Positions 1 to 7,071 of a stretch of 64,000 nucleotides of DNA are shown here, piece after piece. This DNA comes from G963668345 sp965206025 (GTDB lineage Bacteria; Acidobacteriota; Terriglobia; Bryobacterales; UBA6623): contig CBDBIU010000004.1 of assembly GCA_965206025.1 (NCBI GenBank), forward strand, positions 868,001-932,000. Reading direction: 5' to 3'. The notes under the pieces were generated by a model. The model saw only the letters and a list, made by a program, of their open reading frames with translations. It was not told the DNA's origin and did not search any database. Position 1 is the stretch's first letter. Each line of letters opens with the position of its first letter. The translations under genes were made by a program, and so were the position numbers.

Positions 1-130
1 CGTCCACTTCCGTAGCCGGCAAACACGTGGGCTTATTCGACTAATTCGACATACCCCGCACCTGCTGGACCTTCATACTCCATCCGCACCTTGAGCGGCC
101 TCGGCGACGATGTAGGAACCGGCATCTCGA

Positions 131-520
131 TTAGCCTGATGCTCCGTGGGGCGCTAAACACGCCCCCACGGGGCTTTCTACTTGCGCGGTGTAGCTGATT
201 CTGAAATCACCCACTGTCGCTTCCTTCGATCCCTCCTCAATCGTAGACTTCAGCAACTCTTCACAGTCATAATGGAAGTAACTGCTTCCCAGCCTTTTGC
301 CTTCGTCACACAACACAATTCCAGGTGGGCGCCATGCCGATTCCGTTCTGTTCGGCCATACAATCGGGTGCCGGTGGAACTTTCCGAACACCTCGCCACT
401 GCCGGCAACGTACGTCTGTTTCGGAAGGTCCGCCGCTAAACAGTCCAAGAAGCTGATTTCCTCGCCCGTCAGCCGATCCAGCAAGAGGCCCTCGGCGGCG
501 ACCTCGCCCCAAGACAACAT
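131..520 (-). CDS. hypothetical protein, 129 aa
   Basis: The frame is open with normal residue composition. The ATG at 520 is the first possible start, because an in-frame TAG lies three codons upstream. No ribosome binding site is obvious and I recognise no domain. The last dozen codons run through a hairpin at about 148-174 whose arms are CCGTGGGG and CCCCACGG. That hairpin could instead be a terminator for something ending further left on the plus strand, so the C-terminus is suspect. It could be a real small orphan gene or a chance open frame in accessory DNA. Confidence 0.35.
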   Translation of the reverse strand: MLSWGEVAAEGLLLDRLTGEEISFLDCLAADLPKQTYVAGSGEVFGKFHRHPIVWPNRTESAWRPPGIVLCDEGKRLGSSYFHYDCEELLKSTIEEGSKEATVGDFRISYTAQVESPVGACLAPHGASG

Positions 521-707
521 ATGGTGCTAATTCTACGGTGCCAAGGGGCTGAAGAGAATAGCCCGAATACCTTACCGCGGATGGGTAGTTGACAGGAACC
601 GGCTGTCTGCCGCTCGCCTAGGCCGGCTGCGAAGCAGCAAAGTGCCACCCCCGGAAAGCGCCACCCCCGGGACGGCTCGTCCAAACCTTTATGCTAAGGT
701 GACGGTT

Positions 708-1259
708 ATGTACGCACGCTTCACCGTGTTCGTAGTGTCACTGGCTTTTGCGGCAACGAGTTGGGCCGCGGGCGAGCTTTCCAACCGCAGGGCGCCGGGC
801 TTTACCCTCGTTGATCAAAATCGGCGACAGCATTCACTGGCCAGGTATCGCGGCAAATACGTCATCGTAAATATCATGAACACGGGCTGCCCCCACTGCA
901 GCACTTTCTCGAAGATACTTGGCGAGGCTGAAGCCAGATACGCCGGACGCGTGCTGATCATCGACATCGTCAACCCACCCGACACGCCGCGAAGCGTGAG
1001 GAGTTATATGGCCCGAAACCGCGTCACCCAACTGATGCTGTTCGACTGCGGGCAAGTTACCGCTTCCTATCTTTTTCCCAAGGTGGTGCCCGGCAAGCCC
1101 GAGATCGACGTCCCTCACTTTTTCCTGATCGATCCCAAGGGCTGGATCGTCGAGGATTACGGCTATAACGCGTTCCATCGGAGCATCTTCGAGGACAACG
1201 GTCTGTTCGAGATACTCGAAGAACACGTCGGGGATCCGACGCTATCGACCGCCCCTTGA
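708..1259 (+). CDS. secreted thioredoxin-like (TlpA/peroxiredoxin-fold) protein
   Basis: The 183-residue protein begins with a signal peptide (residues 1-21, ending SWAA) followed by a thioredoxin fold. The active-site pair is CPHC (Cys61, Cys64) after the strand VIVNIMNTG, and a later VPHFFLID segment fits the cis-proline loop. By family knowledge it would be a periplasmic thiol-disulfide reductase or a redoxin-type protein; the substrate cannot be told. The ATG at 708 is chosen over an upstream in-frame ATG at 642 because AAGGTGA lies just ahead of it and the signal peptide starts there. It stands alone, next to two copies of a short GCCACCCCCGG direct repeat. Confidence 0.8.
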   Translation: MYARFTVFVVSLAFAATSWAAGELSNRRAPGFTLVDQNRRQHSLARYRGKYVIVNIMNTGCPHCSTFSKILGEAEARYAGRVLIIDIVNPPDTPRSVRSYMARNRVTQLMLFDCGQVTASYLFPKVVPGKPEIDVPHFFLIDPKGWIVEDYGYNAFHRSIFEDNGLFEILEEHVGDPTLSTAP

Positions 1260-1378
1260 TCGAACAGAGGCCTCTTAGCGAGGGGAGCCGCTTGCCGCCG
1301 CGGCGAAACCGGGACTCCCGTCGGCCTTTCCAGGCGGAAATCGTCAGCGCGCTTGCTTCGCGCGGCTTCCGGCCCGCC

Positions 1379-1417
1379 TAGCCCGCTTTGGCCGTCGGGC
1401 GGTGAGAAATCGGGCTA
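1379..1417. repeat. dispersed repeat family A, minimal copy
   Basis: Both ends of the family are present only about 25 bases apart: TAGCCCGC at the left and CGGGCTA at the right, with the sub-terminal GGTGAGAAA. The 1260-1639 gap holds this copy and no convincing gene. Confidence 0.65.
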
Positions 1418-1639
1418 AATTTAGATCCTCCGATGTCCACCAACTGCTGGCCGAGGGCGGCTGGGGTCAAAGCTACGGCGAGCTTCGAGGCAGGCCCTAC
1501 ATCCGTCTGTCGATCCATCCTTCGCGCCACATGGAGCACGCCGAGGGGTTCGTCCGCGCCTTTGCCGAGGCCACGACAAAGGCACGCCGCCGCTAAGTGA
1601 CCGTGCGTGGTTTCGCGAGATGTGTCTGAATGACCAGAA

Positions 1640-2970
1640 CCAGTGCTGTCCGGGGAAAGTCGCGCCATCGGACGGTAAGTCTCGACCGCTCAATGTCTTA
1701 TGGCCTGTTTTGCTCGGGAACGATTTGAAATCCCGAGGCCGCAAATGGTCGCCTGAACGGAGCATCCGGACGCGGCACAATGAGGGATGAACCTTGGCCG
1801 TACGGTTTTCTCCCAACTGATCGAGCACCTACCGAGCAAAGAGTTTCAGAAATGTGTATCGCGCTACCGCGGCGATTCCTATCTGAAAAGTTTCTCCTGC
1901 TGGGATCAGTTTCTTGCGATGGCATTCGCCCAGCTGACCTATCGGGCAAGCCTCCGCGACATCGAGACGTGCCTGCGTTCGATGCACGGCAAACTCTACC
2001 ACATGGGATTCCGCGGCAGGGTAGCGCGCTCGACACTGGCCGATGCGAACGAGTCGCGCGACTGGCGGATCTACGCGGACTTCGCGCAGGTCTTGATTGG
2101 CATGGCACGGCCGTTATATGCCCACGACCCGATCGGTGTGGACTTGGACCAGACTCTGTACGCTCTCGACTCGACAACAATCGACCTCTGCCTGTCGCTG
2201 TTTCCGTGGGCGAGATTCCGCAAGCAAAAGGCCGCCGTGAAGATGCACACGCTGCTGGATCTGCACGGCAATATTCCCACGTTCATCCGCATTACTGGAG
2301 GCAAAGTGCACGACATCAACATCCTCGACGAGATCGGCCCGGAGGCCGGCGCGTTCTACGTCATGGATCGGGCCTACGTCGATTTCGAACGCCTCTTCGT
2401 GTTCACTCTCTGCTCGTCGTTCTTCGTCGTGCGAACCAAGAAGAACATCTTGCTCCAACGGCGCTACTCGCATCCCGTCGACAAATCCACGGGCTTGCGC
2501 TCGGATCAGACCGTCATACTGGCTGCCATCGAATCGGCCCAAGCCTATCCCGACCCGTTGCGGAGGGTCAGTTACTTCGACGCCCGGACGAACAAGCGGC
2601 TGAAGTTTCTGACCAACAACTTCGCGCTCCCGGCGCTGACCATCGCCCACATCTACAAGTCGCGTTGGCAGATTGAGTTGTTCTTCAAGTGGATCAAGCA
2701 ACATCTGCGAATCAACTCGTTTTACGGCACCAGCGAGAACGCCGTCAAGACGCAGATCTGGATCGCTGTCTCGATTTACGTGCTCATCGCCATCGTCCGG
2801 AAACGGCTCGGGCTGGAAGCGAGTCTTTACCAGATTCTACAGATTCTCAGCGTTACGCAATTCGAAAAAATGCCCCTTTTACAGGCACTCCAGCCATCCG
2901 ACTCCCCAAACGAATCCCCCTATGACCCCAACCAATTGATTCTATTCGACTTTTAACCGGACAGCAGTGG
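1640..2970 (+). mobile_element. IS4-family insertion sequence, complete, with target duplication
   Basis: The ends are inverted repeats: CCAGTGCTGTCCGG at 1640-1653 and, on the other strand, CCACTGCTGTCCGG at 2970-2957, with one mismatch. ACCAGAA directly precedes the left end (1633-1639) and directly follows the right end (2971-2977), a 7-base target-site duplication. A 9-base reading is possible if CC is counted as target. One transposase gene fills the 1331-base element. The intact duplication and open reading frame suggest a recent, possibly active insertion. Confidence 0.9.
1787..2956 (+). CDS. IS4-family transposase
   Basis: The 389-residue DDE transposase has an N-terminal DUF4372-type region and a catalytic core. 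DSTT at about residue 130 supplies the first Asp and DRAY the second. The Y-(2)-R-(3)-E-(6)-K signature of the IS4 family is exact in YKSRWQIELFFKWIK, which contains the catalytic Glu. The length matches intact family members and there is no frameshift. The frame opens at the ATG at 1787, preceded by GAGGG at very close spacing. It lies wholly inside the inverted repeats of the 1640-2970 element. Confidence 0.95.
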   Translation: MNLGRTVFSQLIEHLPSKEFQKCVSRYRGDSYLKSFSCWDQFLAMAFAQLTYRASLRDIETCLRSMHGKLYHMGFRGRVARSTLADANESRDWRIYADFAQVLIGMARPLYAHDPIGVDLDQTLYALDSTTIDLCLSLFPWARFRKQKAAVKMHTLLDLHGNIPTFIRITGGKVHDINILDEIGPEAGAFYVMDRAYVDFERLFVFTLCSSFFVVRTKKNILLQRRYSHPVDKSTGLRSDQTVILAAIESAQAYPDPLRRVSYFDARTNKRLKFLTNNFALPALTIAHIYKSRWQIELFFKWIKQHLRINSFYGTSENAVKTQIWIAVSIYVLIAIVRKRLGLEASLYQILQILSVTQFEKMPLLQALQPSDSPNESPYDPNQLILFDF

Positions 2971-3145
2971 ACCAGAACCTATCAAGCTATCTCATAAACG
3001 CCGAAGGACCGCCCCGCAGCCAAAGGATATAGGGCAGACAGGCTCCTAGCCGGATTTTCTCGCCAGGCGAGGTCGAAGGACGCGATCAGTCCGTAAGACT
3101 TTACGCAAGTGACTGGGAAACAGGTCTTTACGGGTAATTGGCTTT

Positions 3146-3219
3146 GTTTGGTCATTCTGTTGCTCGGTAGCCGCCCACCGACGCGGACGCTGGAACAGCA
3201 CCAGGTCCGCGCTACGCAC
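3146..3219. repeat. dispersed repeat family E, partial copy
   Basis: This copy shares with 3391-3549 and 6253-6406 the run from GTTTGGTNATT to GGTCCGCGCTACGCAC, including the hairpin arms CGCGGAC and GTCCGCG. The upstream half of the repeat is missing. The rest of 2971-3576 shows nothing else that I can name. Confidence 0.7.
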
Positions 3220-3390
3220 GAACGCGGACTATAAGCTGGCTGGCACGCGGGGTTGTGGAGCCAACGGCCGCAAGTCTCGTCAAAACGACCGCCGAGCCAT
3301 GCGCTACAAGCTCTGCCGCTCCGTTGCTCTTCGGGGTCTCCCGTCCCGCGGCAAAGCTACTCTTGTACCCGGCTGGTCCGATCCGTCGAA

Positions 3391-3549
3391 TCTTACGGAT
3401 CCGACTGCCCCACCATACTGGAAACCAACCTGAAACCATTGATTTCCTTTGAGTTACACGAAATTTGGTTCGTTTGGTAATTGTTTGTTGCCTCGTTGGC
3501 CCCCCACCGACGCGGACGCTGGAACAGCGCCAGGTCCGCGCTACGCACT
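3391..3549. repeat. dispersed repeat family E, long copy
   Basis: It starts TCTTACGGATCCGAC, passes through GAAACCATTGATTTC and TTACACGAAAT, and ends in the hairpin 3511-3540 (CGCGGAC-GCTGG pairing with CCAG-GTCCGCG). A near-identical copy lies at 6253-6406. No open frame is shared between copies, so it is a non-coding repeat. Confidence 0.8.
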
Positions 3550-3576
3550 GATCATGGGATTTTATGTAAATAAAAG

Positions 3577-3605
3577 TTGACATATAGAAAAGGAACCTGT
3601 ACCAT
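3577..3605 (+). promoter_or_regulatory. sigma70-type promoter upstream of the membrane protein/XRE pair
   Basis: A perfect -35 TTGACA (3577-3582) is followed by a 17-base spacer and TACCAT (3600-3605, four of six consensus bases). It lies in a locally AT-rich patch 44 bases before the start at 3650. Confidence 0.6.
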
Positions 3606-3649
3606 TACGTGTATCAAGTTAGCCTTACATACAGACAATGGAGGTTGAC

Positions 3650-4156
3650 ATGTCAGATGAGACAGACCGTCGTGGCGAACGACAGGACCGGGACGCCACA
3701 GATGTTTACCAGACACGACGGGCAAGTCCGTCGGAGTGGCTGGCCAGTTGCGTGGGGACGGCCGCTGACCGGCGCAATCAGGTCCGGTTCGTAGCGTGGA
3801 GTTTTGCCTGGATGCTGGGCTTTACGGCAGCCGCCCAAACGCTGAAGGGGAACCTCAACGGATTGGGGCTGGGGGTGGATGGTTGGGCGGCCTGGCTGGT
3901 GGCGGTCCTACCCAACGTGCTGGCCGCCGGCACGGGGCTCGCCTATGTCCGCTTCTTACGGATGGCCGATGAGCTCACGCGTCTGGTCCAGTTGCAAGGG
4001 CTGGCTGTGGGCTGGGGAGCGACGGTGGTCTTCCTCCTGAACTGGGAACTGCTCGAGGCCGCCGGCGCGCCATCACTCGATTCGAGCGACGCCCTGATGG
4101 TCCCGATATTCGCCTGGGCCTTCGGTCAGCTGTACTTTGGCTGGGTGTACCGATGA
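3650..4156 (+). CDS. four-helix integral membrane protein of unknown function
   Basis: The 168-residue protein has a hydrophilic, charged N-terminus (about 40 residues) and then four predicted membrane segments, at roughly 45-63, 80-104, 111-131 and 147-166. The start is the ATG at 3650, with GGAGG five bases upstream; the ATG at 3638 would place that site inside the gene. It overlaps the following XRE regulator by four bases (ATGA), so the two are co-translated. Pairs of a small membrane protein and a compact XRE regulator are common in bacteria, but their role is mostly unknown and I assign none. Confidence 0.75.
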   Translation: MSDETDRRGERQDRDATDVYQTRRASPSEWLASCVGTAADRRNQVRFVAWSFAWMLGFTAAAQTLKGNLNGLGLGVDGWAAWLVAVLPNVLAAGTGLAYVRFLRMADELTRLVQLQGLAVGWGATVVFLLNWELLEAAGAPSLDSSDALMVPIFAWAFGQLYFGWVYR

Positions 4157-4365
4157 AGAACCGACTGCGGGTGTTGCGGGCCGAGCGCGAATGGTCTCAG
4201 GCGACACTTGCCGAGCGACTAGACGTCTCACGGCAGACGGTTAACGCCATCGAGACCCGCAAGTACGACCCTAGCCTTCCACTCGCGTTCAAGATCGCGC
4301 GCCTCTTCGAACTGCCGATCGAGGAGATCTTCTTCGATTCAGGAGGCGGCGGGAGCCCTTCGTGA
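4153..4365 (+). CDS. XRE-family helix-turn-helix regulator
   Basis: The 70-residue protein is almost entirely one XRE (Cro/C1-type) DNA-binding domain. The helix-turn-helix is WSQATLAERLDVSRQTVNAIE (about residues 15-35), followed by the typical YDPSLPLAFKIARLFELPIEEIF. It has no sensor domain and ends in a Gly/Ser tail. Its start overlaps the stop of the membrane protein, so it probably controls the pair through the promoter at 3577. Confidence 0.9.
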   Translation: MKNRLRVLRAEREWSQATLAERLDVSRQTVNAIETRKYDPSLPLAFKIARLFELPIEEIFFDSGGGGSPS

Positions 4366-4517
4366 GCAATACGGCGGAGATGCGGTCGTCACCTCGGATT
4401 GGCTCTTGCGGCGGCACGAAAAAAAGAACCCAGGAAGTGTCCAAAACGAGAGTGCCCATACGTCATAGAGTGTCGGTTGAGTTGAGCGACCGACGGAACC
4501 CAAGAAAGGAGATAAAC

Positions 4518-4868
4518 ATGTCTAAGCAAAACTATCTATGTATCCAACGAAGCCAGCCGGGGCAGCCCGGGAAAGGCCAAGCACCGTCTCCCGCCCAAAT
4601 GGAAGAGATGTACGCCAAATTCAACGCCTGGAAAGAGAAGTTCCAGGGGAACATCGTCGACATGGGAGGGAAACTGAATGGCGGCGGAAAAATCGTCACC
4701 TCAGAAGGTGCGAAGGACGGGCCTTTCGTGGAAGCAAAGGAGGTGATCGGCGGCTACATGATCGTCTCGGCGGAAAGCATGGAAGAGGCAGTTGAAGTAG
4801 CTCGTCAGAGCCCCGGAGTCGCAATGCCCGGGTCAAGCGTTGAAGTCCGAGAGATCAGCACTCCTTGA
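4518..4868 (+). CDS. YCII-related (DGPF-motif) protein
   Basis: The 116-residue protein carries the family hallmark DGPFVEAKEVIGGYMIV and the closing EVREI strand of the YciI/DGPF fold. The ATG at 4518 follows AAGGAG at good spacing; an open frame from 4362 is rejected because it lacks such a site. DGPF proteins are repeatedly encoded beside ECF42-type sigma factors. That is the arrangement here, as the sigma gene begins within this gene's stop codon. Their biochemical role is not settled, so this is best read as a partner or output of the sigma factor. Confidence 0.9.
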   Translation: MSKQNYLCIQRSQPGQPGKGQAPSPAQMEEMYAKFNAWKEKFQGNIVDMGGKLNGGGKIVTSEGAKDGPFVEAKEVIGGYMIVSAESMEEAVEVARQSPGVAMPGSSVEVREISTP

Positions 4869-6118
4869 CCACGCCCAAACTTGTAGAGCACTTCTTCCGG
4901 CACGAATACGGCAGGCTCGTTGCCATTCTATCGCGCCGGGTGGGAGTGCAGAACATCGAGGCTGTTGAGGACTCCGTTCAGTCCGCCTTGATGAAAGCGC
5001 TTGAGTCTTGGACGATTGCGGGTTTGCCGGACAATCCGTCGGCCTGGCTCTTTCGGGTGGCGCACAACGATCTTGTGGGAGAGTTGCGCCACCGAACGGG
5101 CCGCCGTCGCATCCTGGAGCAATACACAAACGACACCATCGGTACTCCGGAGGACGGTCCGGAGTGCCTGATGGCGGGGGAAGTGCGGGACGACCTGTTG
5201 CGGATGCTGTTTTTCTGCTGCGACGAGTCAATCCCCGTGGAATCACAGCTGGTGTTAGCGCTGAAGACGCTCTGCGGATTCGGAATTCGGGAGATAGCGC
5301 TTCGGTTGTTCATCAGCGAAGCCAATGTATATAAACGCCTCGGTCGAGCCCGCAGTCGATTGCGGGAATATCCGGCACGTCTCGGGGAGCATACGGGCGA
5401 GCAATATTCCTCGCGACTTCCAGCGGTAAACAAGATCCTGTACGTTCTTTTCACCGAGGGGTACCTATCTTCCCACGCGGAGATGGCCATTCGCCGAGAG
5501 CTTTGTGCCGAAGCGATACGGCTGGCGGGCGTCCTGGCGGAGCATCCGGTAGGCCAGGTGCCCGAAACGTTTGCCCTGTTGGCTTTGATGAATTTGCACG
5601 TGGCACGGATGACTGCTCGCCAGGACGGATCCGGCGGGTTGCTTCTGTTGGAGGAGCAGGACCGAGCGCTCTGGAACCGGCAGAGAATCCGGGTCGGGTT
5701 GGAGTGGTTGACCAAATCCGCACAAGGCGATGACTTTTCCCGGTACCATGCGGAGGCCGGGATCGCGGCGGAACACTGCCTCGCCCCCTCGTTCCAAGAG
5801 ACTCGTTGGGACAGAGTGGTGGAGTGTTACTCGCTGCTGGAGCGGATCGCACCCTCCCCGATACACAGACTGAACCGTGCGGTGGCGGTTGCGGAGTGGC
5901 AAGGACCTCCCGCAGGACTCCGCGTTCTCAAGGGCTTCGAACCACCTACCTGGCTGGCCGGCTCCTACCTATGGGCCGCGGTACTGGCCGATCTGCATCG
6001 GCGCTGCGGAAACACCCATGCGGCGAAACGCTATCAGGATGTGGCGTTGAAATCGGCTCCGACTCGGGCAGTGAAAGAGCTTTTGCAGCGACGACTCCGG
6101 ACCGTCAACCCCGGCTGA
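4865..6118 (+). CDS. ECF42-type RNA polymerase sigma factor with C-terminal extension
   Basis: The 417-residue protein has sigma-2 (about residues 5-75, VEDSVQSALMKALESW and NPSAWLFRVAHN) and sigma-4 with its recognition helix (GIREIALRLFISEANVYKRLGRARSRL, about 140-165). A long helical TPR-like extension of about 240 residues follows, as in the ECF42 group, where it takes part in control in place of an anti-sigma factor. Translation appears to start at the TTG at 4865, overlapping the stop of the DGPF gene by four bases (TTGA). No anti-sigma gene follows. Function is assigned by architecture and neighbourhood. Confidence 0.9.
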   Translation: MTTPKLVEHFFRHEYGRLVAILSRRVGVQNIEAVEDSVQSALMKALESWTIAGLPDNPSAWLFRVAHNDLVGELRHRTGRRRILEQYTNDTIGTPEDGPECLMAGEVRDDLLRMLFFCCDESIPVESQLVLALKTLCGFGIREIALRLFISEANVYKRLGRARSRLREYPARLGEHTGEQYSSRLPAVNKILYVLFTEGYLSSHAEMAIRRELCAEAIRLAGVLAEHPVGQVPETFALLALMNLHVARMTARQDGSGGLLLLEEQDRALWNRQRIRVGLEWLTKSAQGDDFSRYHAEAGIAAEHCLAPSFQETRWDRVVECYSLLERIAPSPIHRLNRAVAVAEWQGPPAGLRVLKGFEPPTWLAGSYLWAAVLADLHRRCGNTHAAKRYQDVALKSAPTRAVKELLQRRLRTVNPG

Positions 6119-6252
6119 TCAACGGAGATCGCCTGGATGAGGTGTTGGCGCCTGGCTTCCAGTATTGCGGAAACGTAGGAGGTGAGCCTGCGATCTGCGA
6201 TGAAACAGAATTGCCCATAATGTTTCACATTGAGAGTGGGCTGGGCTACGGC

Positions 6253-6406
6253 TCTTACGGATCCGACCGCCCCGCAATACTCTAAACCAAGCTGAAACCA
6301 TTGATTTCGTTTGGGTTACACGAAATTGGATTCGTTTGGTAATTTTGTTGCCTCGTTGGCCCCCCACCCACGCGGACGCTGGAACAGCGCCAGGTCCGTG
6401 CTACAA
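6253..6406. repeat. dispersed repeat family E, long copy
   Basis: This copy parallels 3391-3549 over its full length (TCTTACGGATCCGAC through GGTCCGTGCTAC) with scattered substitutions and the same hairpin. Together with the family A copy at 6561-6630 it accounts for most recognisable structure in the 6119-7071 gap. The remainder has only a perfect 8-base hairpin (CAAACCGG/CCGGTTTG) near 6934-6957. Confidence 0.8.
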
Positions 6407-6560
6407 GCTCCTCGGTCGCGGCTTCCGACGACCGGTGCTTGAATGGGTCCCGAATGCTTCGCGCGTACTCAATTACATTGTACCTTGCCGATCCAAGGAG
6501 GCCCTGGTGCCGATGGGGTTAAGTTACTTTTAATGCGCCACTTAGGCTGTATGACATGTG

Positions 6561-6630
6561 GTCCGCATTTCTCGCCGGCTGACGGCCGAAGCAGCCATAG
6601 ACCCGCCACATGGTGAGAAAAGCGGGCTAG
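6561..6630. repeat. dispersed repeat family A
   Basis: The left end reads GTCCGCATTTCTCGCC and the right end TGGTGAGAAAAGCGGGCTAG, with CTGACGGCCGAAGC between. Both ends match other family A copies. Confidence 0.75.
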
Positions 6631-7071
6631 AAGCTATCTCGTAAACGCCGAAGGAAAACAATGCCGCGGGAAAACGCGATAAGAATAGGCTGAACGCGGA
6701 CCTCAACCGTACGCCGCAACCCCCTCGTCGTGGGGTGGGGCCTATACGTGAACGCTGCGCCGTCAGTGAGGTTTTATCTGGCATAATTGACGTACTGTGA
6801 GGGCCTTTGGAGGTCAGCCCCCTCGACAATCTGCGACAAGCCGTCTCCAGCAAGAGCGGTAGGGTTATCCGGACCAGCCGGTCGGCATCAAATGGGTGAG
6901 AAGTTGTCGAACACGCAAGAAATCGCTACGAACAAACCGGTTGCCGCCCGGTTTGGCGTCGGCGACTTCGTCTTAGGCCGCCCAGGACGGGTTTTATCCA
7001 GGTCAGCTAGTCTAAACAAGAGTTCGGCCCGCGGAAAAGTGGCGTTGGCATAAAGCATTGAACCAATACCA

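Noticed and set aside
33..125. Short minus-strand frame (MPVPTSSPRPLKVRMEYEGPAGAGYVELVE) following the 131-520 gene
   Set aside because: It has a peptide-like composition but only 30 codons and no ribosome binding site; it could be the end of a frameshifted gene, which cannot be shown here.
1402..1596. 64-residue frame with GRPYIRLSIHPSRHMEHAEGFVRAF resembling the end of a class V aminotransferase
   Set aside because: Similarity is weak and limited to the tail; the start lies in a family A repeat. It may be a relic.
6787..7053. 88-residue frame upstream of the SIR2 gene
   Set aside because: No ribosome binding site and no protein-like pattern; it runs through a hairpin.
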